A DNA stretch of 64,000 nucleotides from Thalassospira lucentensis (GCF_011806425.1 NZ_JAATOV010000001.1:992001-1056000); one strand, 5' to 3'; counted from the first letter of the stretch, positions 36,117 through 45,519 are shown. Made by a program: numbers and translations. The notes: generated from the sequence alone by a model not told the origin.

Positions 36117-37607
36117 GTGGCTTTTGGATTTTTTAAGAACAATAAAAATGCACAGGCGGAACTACAGGTCGCCGCCGCGTTGACTCGTTCCATGGCGCGT
36201 ATCGAATTTGATGTTCATGGCAAAATACTTGATGCCAATGACAACTTCCTCAAAATCATGGGTTATGAACGCCATGAGCTGATCGGCAAGCATCACTCAT
36301 TATTTGTGCCTGAACAGTTTGTAAGTTCGGCAGAATATAAATCGTTTTGGAAAAAGCTCGCTAATGGGGAATTTGCCAGCGGTGCCTTTCCGCGCAAGCG
36401 TAAAGACGGGGGGGTGTTGTGGCTGGAATCGACCTATAACCCGGTCGTCGATGCCAAGGGACAGGTGTTTAAAGTCGTTAAATTCGCCAGCGATATTACC
36501 GAACGACGGAATGAACGTGCGTTGCTGCAAAGTGTATTCGAAGCAATCAGTTCATCGCAGGCGGTGATTGAATTTGATCTTGAAGGCAAAATCCTGAACG
36601 CCAACGAAAACTTCCTGGCGGTGATGGGGTATCGCCTTGATGAGATCAAAGGCAAGCATCACAGCATCTTTGTGTCCAAAGAAGACCGAAACTCATCGGA
36701 ATACCGCGCGTTTTGGCAGAACCTTAATCAAGGGAAATTCCAAGCCGGTCAGTTTATGCGTGTGGGCAAGGGCGGAAAAGAGGTCTGGATCGAAGCCACC
36801 TATAACCCGGTGCTTGATGCAGTTGGTAATCCGCTGAAGGTGGTGAAGTTTGCCACCGACATCACCGAGAAAATCAAGCTTCTGCTGGATCTTAAGAAAA
36901 TGATCGACGGAAACTTTGCCGAGATTGATGGCAATATTGCCAATCTTAATCTGCGCACGTCCGAAAGCGTCGATGTTTCGAATAACACCATGTCGATCAC
37001 CCACGAAGTCGCTGCCAGTGCCGATCAACTTGCCGCATCGATTTCTGAAATCTCGCGCAGCATGACTCAGTCGCAAGTCGAAACCGAACGGGCTTTTGGT
37101 CAAACCGAAACCGCCAATGAAATGACGGAACGTATGGCAACCGTGGTCGATCAGATGGGCAGCATTGTTGAGGTTATTCGCAATATTGCCGGTCAGATCA
37201 ATCTGTTGGCATTGAATGCCACGATTGAAAGTGCGCGTGCCGGCGAAGCGGGCAAAGGATTCGCCGTGGTTGCCAACGAGGTCAAAAACCTTGCCAATCA
37301 GGCCGCCCGCGCGACCGAGGATATTTCCCAGGAAATTTCAGGCATTCAGTCGATTTCAGCCGAAGTTGTAACCGCGCTTCAGACCATTCGAAGTTCGGTT
37401 GAAACCGTGCGCGATGATGTGACCAACATTTCATCTGCGGTGGCAGAACAAACAGCGGTGACCGGCGGGGTGAGTGCGAATATGCGCGACATGGCCGGCA
37501 CCGTCGAAGAACTGACACGTAATCTGGCGTCCATCCGGTCAACCAGCGACGAAGTCGCCGCATCGGTGAATAAAACCCGAGAGGCCGCCGAAGTTCTAAC
37601 GCAGTAA
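36117..37607 (+). CDS. Soluble methyl-accepting chemotaxis protein with two PAS domains
   Basis: 496 residues, GTG start at 36117 with GAGG at 36104-36107. No membrane segment. Two tandem PAS/PAC units (about residues 20-135 and 140-260), each with FDxxGKILxANxNFLxxMGY and VVKFAxDITE at the end. The MCP signalling tip [20 protein letters not shown] follows near residue 360. The duplicated PAS resembles Aer-like/BdlA receptors that sense redox or energy state; no heme- or FAD-specific residues can be assigned by eye. Followed by a strong terminator. Confidence 0.92.
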   Translation: MAFGFFKNNKNAQAELQVAAALTRSMARIEFDVHGKILDANDNFLKIMGYERHELIGKHHSLFVPEQFVSSAEYKSFWKKLANGEFASGAFPRKRKDGGVLWLESTYNPVVDAKGQVFKVVKFASDITERRNERALLQSVFEAISSSQAVIEFDLEGKILNANENFLAVMGYRLDEIKGKHHSIFVSKEDRNSSEYRAFWQNLNQGKFQAGQFMRVGKGGKEVWIEATYNPVLDAVGNPLKVVKFATDITEKIKLLLDLKKMIDGNFAEIDGNIANLNLRTSESVDVSNNTMSITHEVAASADQLAASISEISRSMTQSQVETERAFGQTETANEMTERMATVVDQMGSIVEVIRNIAGQINLLALNATIESARAGEAGKGFAVVANEVKNLANQAARATEDISQEISGIQSISAEVVTALQTIRSSVETVRDDVTNISSAVAEQTAVTGGVSANMRDMAGTVEELTRNLASIRSTSDEVAASVNKTREAAEVLTQ

Positions 37608-37672
37608 TGTCGTGAACCATTGGCTGAGTGACACCACGCTAAAACAAAAACCTTAAATCAGTTTGCAAAAAC

Positions 37673-37702
37673 AAAGGATGGAACAGCTGTTCCATCCTTT
37701 TT
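37673..37702 (+). terminator. Terminator of the chemoreceptor gene
   Basis: A perfect 28-bp palindrome with arms AAAGGATGGAACAG/CTGTTCCATCCTTT and a T run, 66 bp after the stop. Symmetric enough to act both ways. Confidence 0.85.
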
Positions 37703-37835
37703 ACGTTCCTATGACAGTTTGAAGACGATTGCAGGTGGATTTTCAGAACCGCTTGCGTTGTTTGCGTGTAAGTCGCAAAAATATCCTTCGATTAAGATGC
37801 TTTGAGTGCCGAAGTGGGAATGGACGGTAAAAGCA

Positions 37836-38588
37836 ATGGCAAGTGACCATCTGCGGATTGATGTGTTGGGCGTGGGCGAGGCCTTTGACCCTTATTACGC
37901 AAACTCGTCTGTCGTTGTTACGGCTGACGGCTACCGCATTTTGATTGATTGTGGGGCAACGGTCCCCGGTTTGGTCATGGCGAAATTCCCCGATCCTGAT
38001 GCCATCGACGCCATTTATTTTACCCATATGCATCCCGACCATATTTTCGGTCTTGTGCCTGTCATGTTGAATTGGCGCGACGATGGCCGATCAAAACCAT
38101 TGCATATCCTGTGTTCACCGCAATTGCGCAGCCATCTTGAACAGCTGATGGTGCTTGGCTTTACCGGTTTGGGCTCGGCATGGCCGTTTGAAGTGATTTG
38201 GCATTCGATTGCGGATACCAGCACCATCGGCCCGTTTGAATGCCGTTTTGGCCGATCTGATCATAGTGTTCAGAACCATGCGATTTTGCTGCGCTTCGCG
38301 GGCAAGGGATTTGCCTATTCCGGGGATGGGAATGTTACGGCGGAAACCGCGGCGCTCTTTACCGGTGCCGACCTTGTGTTTCAGGAAACCTATTTGCCAA
38401 AACATGATCCGCAACATGCGGCCCATTGTGATCTTGAAACGGTGATGCAATTGGCGTCCGATATGCCCGGGGCCCGGTTTTGGCTGTATCACATTAAGCG
38501 TGACGCACGGTCCGATATGGCCCGCATGCTGGCCCACAACACCCAAGTGCGCATTGCCGTGCCAGGCGAAGTCATCGAAATCCGATAA
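37836..38588 (+). CDS. Metallo-beta-lactamase-fold hydrolase (RNase Z-like)
   Basis: 250 residues. The metal motif FTHMHPDHIFGLVPVML (HxHxDH) near residue 68 and the later GRSDHSVQNHAILLRF, AYSGDGNVTAETAAL and H in HCDLETVMQLA complete a binuclear zinc site. Resembles the RNase Z/arylsulfatase-like branch. Natural substrate unknown. ATG at 37836 preferred over an in-frame GTG ten codons earlier. Confidence 0.85.
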   Translation: MASDHLRIDVLGVGEAFDPYYANSSVVVTADGYRILIDCGATVPGLVMAKFPDPDAIDAIYFTHMHPDHIFGLVPVMLNWRDDGRSKPLHILCSPQLRSHLEQLMVLGFTGLGSAWPFEVIWHSIADTSTIGPFECRFGRSDHSVQNHAILLRFAGKGFAYSGDGNVTAETAALFTGADLVFQETYLPKHDPQHAAHCDLETVMQLASDMPGARFWLYHIKRDARSDMARMLAHNTQVRIAVPGEVIEIR

Positions 38589-38610
38589 AACATAGGGCAT
38601 TCATACGATA

Positions 38611-38634
38611 AAAGGCAGCCCAATGGCTGCCTTT
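38611..38634 (-). terminator. Bidirectional terminator of the hsp20-DUF1150 operon
   Basis: Ten-base-pair stem AAAGGCAGCC/GGCTGCCTTT with a 4-nt loop; on the minus strand TTTT completes it. Lies between the convergent metallohydrolase and DUF1150 genes. Confidence 0.75.
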
Positions 38635-38703
38635 CCCGGATCAATTTTATCGCACCAAATTCGGGCATTGCTGCCGTGTTTGATGCGATCTTTTGCGTCG
38701 CCC

Positions 38704-38970
38704 TTAATGGACTGCGCGTGGTTCCATATCGTGCTGACGAATGGCAGCATGGGCAATGGCCTGGCTGTCAAAGGACGCAATGTGGGTGCCATCGGCGGTG
38801 AAGACGCCAAAGACCAGTTCGTCTTTGTCTTCTTCGGCATTTGGCACTTCGCGCACATAGGCGAAATCGTGAATGCCAAGCATGGCAAAATCAACGTTTG
38901 ACAACAGCCCGGTGTCTTGTGCCCCGCGTGGGGTGGTTTTCGGGCTGAGCTGTGCTGTGCGGTCTGTCAT
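38704..38970 (-). CDS. DUF1150 family protein
   Basis: 88 residues (MTDRTAQLSPKTTPRGAQ...). Members of this short alphaproteobacterial family usually sit next to an hsp20 gene, as here (15 bp). The segment FAMLGIHDFAYVREV is typical. Function unknown; heat-shock co-expression is implied. AGGAG lies 7 bases before the start. Confidence 0.85.
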   Translation of the reverse strand: MTDRTAQLSPKTTPRGAQDTGLLSNVDFAMLGIHDFAYVREVPNAEEDKDELVFGVFTADGTHIASFDSQAIAHAAIRQHDMEPRAVH

Positions 38971-38985
38971 TTGAACCACTCCTTA

Positions 38986-39483
38986 TTAGGCATCGCTGCT
39001 TTTGTTGGCTGCGGTGCTGTCCTCGTCATCGACTTTCATATCGATTGTCTTGGATGACACGGCTTTGTTTTTGTTTGACCCAATGGCGATTTCACGCACG
39101 ACCGGTTCTGGAATTGGACGGTTCAAATCGACATGAAGCAATCCGTTATCCAAATGTGCACCGACAACCTCTATGCCTTCTGCCAGCACAAAGGAACGCT
39201 GGAACTGTCGTGACGCGATGCCACGGTGGATATAGATACGCTCATTGTCATCTTCGCCGTGTTTGCCACGAATAATGAGCTGGTTGTCTTCTGTGGTTAC
39301 GGACAAATCGTCCTCGGCGAAACCGGCAACTGCGACCGTGATGCGCAGTTTGTTTTCGCCAAACTGTTCGATGTTATAGGGCGGATAGCCTTCCGCCTTG
39401 GTTTTCGAAACCTGATCGAGAACCCGTTCAATTTGATCAAAACCCAGTAATAGTGGGCTGTTGAACATGGAAATTCGCGACAT
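38986..39483 (-). CDS. Small heat-shock protein Hsp20 (IbpA-like)
   Basis: 165 residues. Alpha-crystallin domain (residues 38-130): PPYNIEQFGENKLRITVAVA, NQLIIRGKHGEDDNERIYIH and the HLDNGLLHVDLNRPIPE end strand, with a Glu/Asp-rich tail instead of a clear IXI motif. Class A IbpA type, an ATP-independent holdase for unfolded protein. Start at 39483 has GGAGGAGGT eight bases upstream. Its leader carries a ROSE-like thermometer and a heat-shock-like promoter. Confidence 0.92.
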   Translation of the reverse strand: MSRISMFNSPLLLGFDQIERVLDQVSKTKAEGYPPYNIEQFGENKLRITVAVAGFAEDDLSVTTEDNQLIIRGKHGEDDNERIYIHRGIASRQFQRSFVLAEGIEVVGAHLDNGLLHVDLNRPIPEPVVREIAIGSNKNKAVSSKTIDMKVDDEDSTAANKSSDA

Positions 39484-39600
39484 TTGCAGCACCTCCTCCG
39501 TCAGAGCGAGTGTGATTAGTAGTCAGACCCCACGCGGAATGCGTTTTGGGCGTCTGTTTGTCTGGCCCGATCACATCGGCACCAAACGATAATACTTTAT
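39484..39600 (-). ncRNA. ROSE-like RNA thermometer in the hsp20 leader
   Basis: On the minus strand, TCGCT (39509-39505) matches the ROSE core U-Y-G-C-U. CTCGCTC can pair with the SD region GAGGAG, leaving one bulged G opposite the SD, as in known ROSE hairpins. Upstream stems CAGACGCCC/GGGGTCTG (39524-39556) and CCGAT/ATCGG (39567-39579) complete a multi-hairpin leader. At high temperature the SD would be freed. Confidence 0.7.
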
Positions 39601-39608
39601 ACCCGAAT

Positions 39609-39636
39609 AAATGTGGTTTTGACAGGGATAGTCAAG
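39609..39636 (-). promoter_or_regulatory. Putative RpoH (sigma-32) promoter of hsp20
   Basis: Minus-strand CTTGACT, 13-nt spacer, CCACATTT; compare CTTGAAA and CCCCATNT. About 125 nt before the start codon, leaving room for the thermometer leader. Confidence 0.5.
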
Positions 39637-39692
39637 TGTTGCCTGTGTAAATCCGTTGTCAAAGCGCCATTAAAACCGGGCGATATCGGCGT

Positions 39693-41393
39693 TTAGGTTG
39701 CCATTGCTGGCTTTTGGTCAGTACCTGCCATCGCCCCCGTCAGGTCGGGCATGGTTTCAAGCGCGTAATAAGCAACCGACCGATCCTTCCCGCGCAAGGC
39801 TACTTCGTGCAGGACCGCGTAATCGGGCAGGGGAATCGGGCCATGGTCGAACAAGGTTTTTGAAATCACCAACGGCACACCATGTCCCTTGGTCTGGGCT
39901 TCAAGGCGGGCGGCGGTATTAATGGTATCGCCAATCGCACTGATATTTTCGTGGCCGGGTGGGCCCATTTCCCCAACGATTGCCTTGCCCATATGCATGC
40001 CAATCCCGATCCGCAAGGTATGGGGAAGTTCGGATTTAAGATGCTCATTTAAGGCGTCAATCCGGCGCAGCATTTCTGCTGCACCCTCAAACGCATTTAA
40101 AATCATGCGTTCTGTATCGTCGCTTTGATGTCCATAAAGCGCCATTAAGCCATCGCCTGTGAACTGCGCATAAAACCCACCGGTGCTGCGCAGTGCCTCG
40201 GTCATTTCGGCGAAAAATTGATTGAGGATGAACAACACATCATAGGGCATTTTCATCTCGCCCAGACGGGTCGAGTCGCGCAAATCGACAAACATTGAAA
40301 CGACTTGGCGTTCGCTGCCCGAAAGGCCACCCGGGCGTCGACCATCGCGGGCCGATGCGTTTGGCGGCAATAACGGCGCCACCGCCAAATCATTTTGCGG
40401 ACGGATTTGACACGCCAGACGCATGCCGTTCGGTGCCCCGATACTTTTAAGCGCGGCATGTTCAATCGGGCCGGGTGCCGCCAATTGATCCAAACCAGAT
40501 CCGCAATGAAGCCGACATGTTGTGCACCGTCCATGACCGCCGCATACCGATGCCATCGGAATGCCGGCATCGCGCAATGCTTCAAGCGCGGTGGCACCGG
40601 GGGCGACCCGCACAGTGCGGCCATTGGGCAGGTTCAAGATGGGTCCGCGCTTGACCCGATCAAATGTCTGGCGCACTTGGCGTACAACAAACGGGGCCAA
40701 GGCCAACAAGATCGCAGCGATCATGCACGGCACCAGTGCCTTTTCATAAAAGGCTACCGCCGCATCATTCACATTGGCCGCATCAAGCACGCCAAACACA
40801 TATTTGCGCCCACCTTCATCGACCCGACGCATAATTTCGGCTGCGGCTGCGCCATATCCGGCAAGGGCCAGGGTCGGGATCAAAATGGCAAGCGTACCCA
40901 GTACGTTGCGCCATTTGGGAAAGAACGGTTTGACCCGTAACCAGAAATAAATACCGATACAGCCGTGGGTCCAAACCACAATGATGGTGATGGCCTGCAA
41001 CAATCCCTGACTTGGCAAAAACACCGCAAGATCAAGCAAAACCCGCTCGTAGGCGGGATCAACATTGAACCCGAGATCAACGACCCGGGTTGCGATGATA
41101 TGGCGAAACAACAAAAACGGAATGCACAGCCCCAAGATCATCTGCGCCCATTCCGATTTACGAAGGCGGAGCGATCGGCGGCTGGTTAACCGTGCTGTTG
41201 CGAGCAGGAAATGGGTAATCAGCGCCACCAAAAGCAAAATTTCAAGCGGCGGAAACTGCCAAAGTTCCGTCGTGTAATTTGCCGCCGTTTCCATGAATTC
41301 CGGCGAAACGATCCCCGCTGCGTGATTAAGCAAATGGGTCAGGACATAGGCAAACAGTGTCAGTCCTGAATACAGACGCAGGTTCTGGATCAT
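39693..41393 (-). CDS. Class III adenylate/guanylate cyclase fused to 2Fe-2S ferredoxin and membrane domain
   Basis: 566 residues in three parts. Residues 1-240: about six membrane helices with several His (20, 24, 61, 98, 143), resembling a diheme cytochrome b-type anchor. Residues 255-345: plant-type ferredoxin domain with Cys284, Cys290, Cys293 and Cys328 (SVCGGHGRCTTCRLHCG). Residues 365-550: class III nucleotide cyclase, MFVDLRDST with metal Asp370, FTGDGLMALYG with Asp414, and GIGMHMGKAIVGEMG, AIGDTINTAARLEAQTKGHG. Likely makes cAMP in response to respiratory redox state. This fusion order is known in proteobacteria, but its signal is poorly defined. Confidence 0.88.
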   Translation of the reverse strand: MIQNLRLYSGLTLFAYVLTHLLNHAAGIVSPEFMETAANYTTELWQFPPLEILLLVALITHFLLATARLTSRRSLRLRKSEWAQMILGLCIPFLLFRHIIATRVVDLGFNVDPAYERVLLDLAVFLPSQGLLQAITIIVVWTHGCIGIYFWLRVKPFFPKWRNVLGTLAILIPTLALAGYGAAAAEIMRRVDEGGRKYVFGVLDAANVNDAAVAFYEKALVPCMIAAILLALAPFVVRQVRQTFDRVKRGPILNLPNGRTVRVAPGATALEALRDAGIPMASVCGGHGRCTTCRLHCGSGLDQLAAPGPIEHAALKSIGAPNGMRLACQIRPQNDLAVAPLLPPNASARDGRRPGGLSGSERQVVSMFVDLRDSTRLGEMKMPYDVLFILNQFFAEMTEALRSTGGFYAQFTGDGLMALYGHQSDDTERMILNAFEGAAEMLRRIDALNEHLKSELPHTLRIGIGMHMGKAIVGEMGPPGHENISAIGDTINTAARLEAQTKGHGVPLVISKTLFDHGPIPLPDYAVLHEVALRGKDRSVAYYALETMPDLTGAMAGTDQKPAMAT

Positions 41394-41611
41394 CTTGCGG
41401 GTGCTCGTCTTTGTTATATGACGTTATATGTGCTTGGTTTAACGGCGTATTTTGGGCGGTGTTGTCGTGTTATGGTCACGCATCACCGCATAAATTTCGC
41501 GACATTATGCACGGCTTTTAGTTGATAAAAGGTTGTGATGATATCGCCATGAAAAAAGCCACCAGACAATGCTGATGGCTTTGAATCATAACGGTATATG
41601 ACGAACGGTGC

Positions 41612-42337
41612 TTAGGCTGCTTTTTGTGCCCGCTTGCTGGTCATGAATTTGACAATTGATTTGGCAAATTCCGGGCTTGTGACCGGCGTATCAAGCGACT
41701 GCATCGCCTTGCTGTATACGTCTTCGGGCATCAAATCGGCACGCGATTCCAAAAGGGCCAGCTCGTAAGGGCGGGCAAATTCCGGGTGCGGCTGGATCGA
41801 TGCGGCGTTTTCGCCATATTGCAAACCGGCATAGGGGCAGAAATCCGAACTGGCCCACACGGTCGCGCCTTCGGGCAGTTCGACGACCTGATCCTGATGG
41901 AACGCGTTAATGCGAAGGGTCGGCCCGCCATCGGCAAGCCAATCTGGTGTGCTTTTGGTGACGGTGTATTCATGAACGCCAACACCCCATCCCTTGTCGG
42001 ATTTAACGACTTTCCCACCCAAGGCGGTTGCCAAAATTTGATGGCCAAAGCAAACGCCAAATACCGGTAATTTGGCGGATACGGCATCGCGCAGGAATTG
42101 CTGCAATTCGATCATCCACGGGGCATTTTCATAAACGCCGTGTTTGGACCCGGTGATGATCCAACCATCCGCATCGTTAATCGACGCCGGGAATTGGTCT
42201 TGCAGTACGGTCCAAGTTTCAAATGTCAGGCTGGGGTCAACCGCACCAAGAAGGGATTCAAACATGCTGGGATAGCTTTTGAATTCATCGCGGAGATTTT
42301 CCGGTGTCAGTCCGGTTTCAAGGATGCCGATTTTCAT
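41612..42337 (-). CDS. Class I glutamine amidotransferase (GMP-synthase-like)
   Basis: 241 residues. Contains WIITGSKHGVYENAPWM, nucleophile Cys in FGVCFGHQILATALGG, and the His-Glu pair in IQPHPEF. Stand-alone amidotransferase of the YfeJ/GATase1_GMPS-like type; likely acts on a small glutamine conjugate, but substrate is not assignable. Monocistronic with 218 bp upstream and 221 bp downstream free of genes; nothing else recognised there. Confidence 0.85.
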   Translation of the reverse strand: MKIGILETGLTPENLRDEFKSYPSMFESLLGAVDPSLTFETWTVLQDQFPASINDADGWIITGSKHGVYENAPWMIELQQFLRDAVSAKLPVFGVCFGHQILATALGGKVVKSDKGWGVGVHEYTVTKSTPDWLADGGPTLRINAFHQDQVVELPEGATVWASSDFCPYAGLQYGENAASIQPHPEFARPYELALLESRADLMPEDVYSKAMQSLDTPVTSPEFAKSIVKFMTSKRAQKAA

Positions 42338-42559
42338 TTGGAAACCTTCTTTGGCGTCATGTGGGGCGGAATGGATAAACGTGTCATCAATTCTGCATTG
42401 ATCTGCAGGTATGAGATTTTAACGCCAAAGACAAGCCCGGTCCTGCGAGATTTCAGACAATTTTTAACCAGAAATGCGAAACCGCCCGGATTTAGCCCGC
42501 GACCGTTGAATGGGCTGCGGTTGTTGGGGCTGGGTGTTGATCTTGATCTATTCGAAAAA

Positions 42560-42985
42560 TCAAGCCAAACGGCTGAATTTACACACCATCATGCCGACTA
42601 ACATTGCGACTACGAAAATAACTGTATCGATTTGGCCAAATGCCAGTGCACTGATGGCAGGCCCCGGACAATATCCCACAAGCCCCCAACCGGTCCCAAA
42701 CATGAGACCGCCAAGGATCAGTTTGCGGGTGATTTTGTGATTGGTTGGAAGGGCCATTTCCCCGCCACAAACCGGTTCACGGCGATTTTTGGCAAATTGA
42801 ATGATCGGCATAGCAACCAGTAATCCGCCGGCCATGACAAGGGCCAGACTTGGATCCCAACCGCCATTGGTAATCGCCCAGATATCCAAAAACCCCAGAA
42901 CCTTTTGCGGGTCGATCATGCCCGAAATATACAGTCCCGCGCCAAATATCGTCCCGCAGATCAGGGAAACAAGAATACGCATCAT
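42560..42985 (-). CDS. YeeE/YedE-type sulfur transport protein, second of a pair (DUF6691-like)
   Basis: 141 residues, four membrane helices. Ends with GTGWGLVGYCPGPAISAL near residue 100, whose Cys is the conserved motif of this half-size family. Start ATG at 42985 overlaps the stop of the upstream partner (42982) by 4 bp. Together they would form a split YeeE-like thiosulfate/sulfur-compound transporter. Confidence 0.85.
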   Translation of the reverse strand: MMRILVSLICGTIFGAGLYISGMIDPQKVLGFLDIWAITNGGWDPSLALVMAGGLLVAMPIIQFAKNRREPVCGGEMALPTNHKITRKLILGGLMFGTGWGLVGYCPGPAISALAFGQIDTVIFVVAMLVGMMVCKFSRLA

Positions 42986-43416
42986 AGACCCCCAATCAGA
43001 TGGCGGGTGAACAGCACCGTGATAAAGCCCGCGGCCATAAACGATAAGGTCGCAACAAGTGAACGCATGGAAAGCCGCGACAAACCGCAAATCCCGTGTC
43101 CGCTGGTGCAGCCGCTGCCAAGGGTCGTGCCAAAACCAACCAAAAGGCCGCCGATGACGATCACTGGCATAGGGCTGGTGACGACACTGCTGACCGAAAT
43201 CGACGTGGTCGTCATTAAAACAAGCGGTCCGGCGATCAGTCCGATGATGAAGGCAAGTCGTTCAAATATTGCTGAACCCGTGCCATTGCGGCCAAATAAC
43301 CCGCCAATGATGCCGCTGATCCCCGCAATGCGGCCATTTAGCAGAAGATACATGCCCGATGCCAAACCGATCAGCCCGCCGCCGATCAGCGCCGAAACAG
43401 GGGTGAAGTTTTCCAT
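42982..43416 (-). CDS. YeeE/YedE-type sulfur transport protein, first of a pair
   Basis: 144 residues with four hydrophobic helices and the conserved Cys motif GTTLGSGCTSGHGICGLSR near residue 100. First gene of a translationally coupled pair. Such pairs are often found with sulfide or persulfide metabolism genes; none are next to this pair. Confidence 0.87.
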   Translation of the reverse strand: MENFTPVSALIGGGLIGLASGMYLLLNGRIAGISGIIGGLFGRNGTGSAIFERLAFIIGLIAGPLVLMTTTSISVSSVVTSPMPVIVIGGLLVGFGTTLGSGCTSGHGICGLSRLSMRSLVATLSFMAAGFITVLFTRHLIGGL

Positions 43417-43669
43417 ATTGATATCCCTTGATATCTGATTTGCATATTATGTATGTTAAAATATTCGCACATATTAAAATAATCAATGCCAAAGGCGATT
43501 TTGGCGCCGTGTCGGCCAAAGTTGCGTGTTGTGGCGTGAATAATGACGAATAACTTTAACCGCCGCGTCATTACCTATCTTGCCAAAGTTCGAAAATTGG
43601 CGGATATAGCGACACAACGTTATATTTCCGCCTGCATCCTGCGGCGGTCTTTTCGGATTTCAAAAACAG

Positions 43670-44644
43670 ATGAGCACAGATCGTGTGTTGGCCAGCCGCC
43701 GACTTGATATTGCCTTGGCACTTGTCGCCGAGGGCGATTACACCGCTGCTATTGATGTCGCACGTGCGGCGCTTGAAGCTGATAACAGTTGGGACGAAGC
43801 CCACTTTACGGTAGGCGACATTTATGAGCGCGCTGGCGACAATGAAAACGCGATCGAAGCGTATCGCCAATATCTGATCCTTGATCCGATTGACCGCATG
43901 GGCGGTGAGGTTCGCCTAACCTTGCTGGGTGCCGCGGCCATGCGCGATCGCCTGCCGCCCGATTATGTCCGTGCCCTGTTTGATGATTACGCGCCGCGCT
44001 TTGAAAACAGTCTGCGCGATCGCTTGTCTTATCGTGGACCGGAACTGTTATTTGAAGCTGTCCGTGAACAGCTCGCCGCCCTGACGGCCCCGATTGAGGT
44101 TCTTGATCTTGGTTGCGGCACTGGTTTGGTTGCCGAGGTATTTGGCGGCGCTGTCGGTGCGATTGACGGTATCGATCTGTCCCCGCGCATGATTAACCGC
44201 GCAAAGGCCAAGGGCCTTTATCGGACCTTGGTCGCGGGGGATATCACCGACATGCCCGATAGTCTGGGCACGGATTATGGTCTGATCGTTGCCGCCGATG
44301 TGATGAATTATCTGGGCGATTTAGCCCCGGCATTGCAGGCGGCTCATGCGCGTCTTAAACCAGGTGGATTGCTGGCCTTTAGCATCGAACACGGCGAAGC
44401 GTTTCCTTATGACCTTGGTCCGGGGCAGCGTTTCCGTCACCACACGCGCGCCATCACCGAATGGATTGCGGAATGTGGTTTTGAAGTCGTTTCTGATGCG
44501 CTTGGCACCTTGCGTCAGGAAAAGGGAACCGCGGTCGAAGGCCGCATGATTGTCGCCCGTGCTGTTCATAAATTGCAGACCGGGACCAAACGCCTTATGC
44601 CGATCCCTGATCGTGAAACGCCGCCGGTGCCAACCCTTCACTGA
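43670..44644 (+). CDS. TPR-containing SAM methyltransferase
   Basis: 324 residues. N-terminal two TPR units (residues 10-75: LALVAEGDYTAAIDVARAAL and AGDNENAIEAYRQYLILDP) and a C-terminal class I methyltransferase with VLDLGCGTGLVAEVFGG near residue 143, IDGIDLSPRMINRAKAKGLY and DYGLIVAADVMNYLGDL. Such predicted methyltransferases (contains TPR repeat) are common in this lineage; the target is unknown. Confidence 0.85.
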   Translation: MSTDRVLASRRLDIALALVAEGDYTAAIDVARAALEADNSWDEAHFTVGDIYERAGDNENAIEAYRQYLILDPIDRMGGEVRLTLLGAAAMRDRLPPDYVRALFDDYAPRFENSLRDRLSYRGPELLFEAVREQLAALTAPIEVLDLGCGTGLVAEVFGGAVGAIDGIDLSPRMINRAKAKGLYRTLVAGDITDMPDSLGTDYGLIVAADVMNYLGDLAPALQAAHARLKPGGLLAFSIEHGEAFPYDLGPGQRFRHHTRAITEWIAECGFEVVSDALGTLRQEKGTAVEGRMIVARAVHKLQTGTKRLMPIPDRETPPVPTLH

Positions 44645-44708
44645 TGCAGCAAATCTAAGCGCGTGCGATGTCAGGCGCGATGCAGTTCCAATAAACTTTG
44701 CGAAAACA

Positions 44709-44735
44709 AAACCCGTTGCCAAGTGCAACGGGTTT
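44709..44735. terminator. Bidirectional terminator between methyltransferase and YtoQ genes
   Basis: Eleven-base-pair stem AAACCCGTTGC/GCAACGGGTTT. On the minus strand GGGTTTTGTTTT follows the stem, so it serves ytoQ well. Convergent genes on both sides. Confidence 0.75.
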
Positions 44736-44788
44736 AATCGTATGTGCGGTTTTGCGATCCCAGAATTAGGGGAAGCGCGCAGCAATCT

Positions 44789-45253
44789 TTACGCCTTGGG
44801 CATGTCGCCACGGATGATATAGGCGAGTGCCGCAACAACCTGTTCTGGTTCGCGGGCCACACCATTGGCTGCACCGTCGATTTCTTTTAGCGCGTGGTCA
44901 TGCTCGGTCGGATGAAGCGTAATATAGGGGATCCCAAGTGCGGCGGCTTGGCCGGCATCAAAGGCAGCGTTCCATTGCTTGTATTTCTCGCCAAAGCGGA
45001 TGATTGCGATATCTGAACCAGCCAGCAATGTCTTGGTGCGCATGGCATTTAACTGCGCGCCTTTGCGATCATGCCAGAACTTGTTTTCCTCTTTGCCAAA
45101 AACGGCGACCCCGCAATCATCAGAATCCTCATGCACCGTGATCGGGGCGACCAATTCGACGGGTAAGTCGGCTTCTTTAACGCCAGCGGTAATACGCTCA
45201 CGCCAGTCGCTATGAATTTCGCCCGACAAATAAACGGTCCAAACTTTGGGCAT
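44789..45253 (-). CDS. ytoQ: YtoQ family protein
   Basis: 154 residues. WTVYLSGEIHSDWRERITAG start, HEDSDDCGVAVFGKEENKFW, and KQWNAAFDAGQAAALGIPYI are characteristic of this small conserved family of nucleoside 2-deoxyribosyltransferase-like fold. Function is not established. ATG at 45253 chosen; upstream codons in frame look non-coding. Confidence 0.85.
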   Translation of the reverse strand: MPKVWTVYLSGEIHSDWRERITAGVKEADLPVELVAPITVHEDSDDCGVAVFGKEENKFWHDRKGAQLNAMRTKTLLAGSDIAIIRFGEKYKQWNAAFDAGQAAALGIPYITLHPTEHDHALKEIDGAANGVAREPEQVVAALAYIIRGDMPKA

Positions 45254-45411
45254 TGTATTCTCCCTGTATGATGATTGGGGCTGTGATCTGGCCAAATCTT
45301 GTTGGCTGGACCCGCGCAAATGGATCAAGTGCCCATGTTAGGGCATCATCGTCTTTTCTGCCATGGGGGGATATCGCGATCACATGACGTTCCAGATGGA
45401 GCTGAAACGAC

Positions 45412-45440
45412 AAAACCCGTCGCCAAAGGCAACGGGTTTT
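45412..45440 (-). terminator. Terminator after tRNA-Ala
   Basis: Stem AAAACCCGT/ACGGGTTTT with inner GCC/GGC, immediately 3' of the tRNA on the minus strand. Confidence 0.75.
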
Positions 45441-45443
45441 GAA

Positions 45444-45519
<76 letters not shown>

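Noticed and set aside
35915..36193. Minus-strand frame in the long spacer before the chemoreceptor
   Set aside because: No SD, no family resemblance, and it overlaps the chemoreceptor start.
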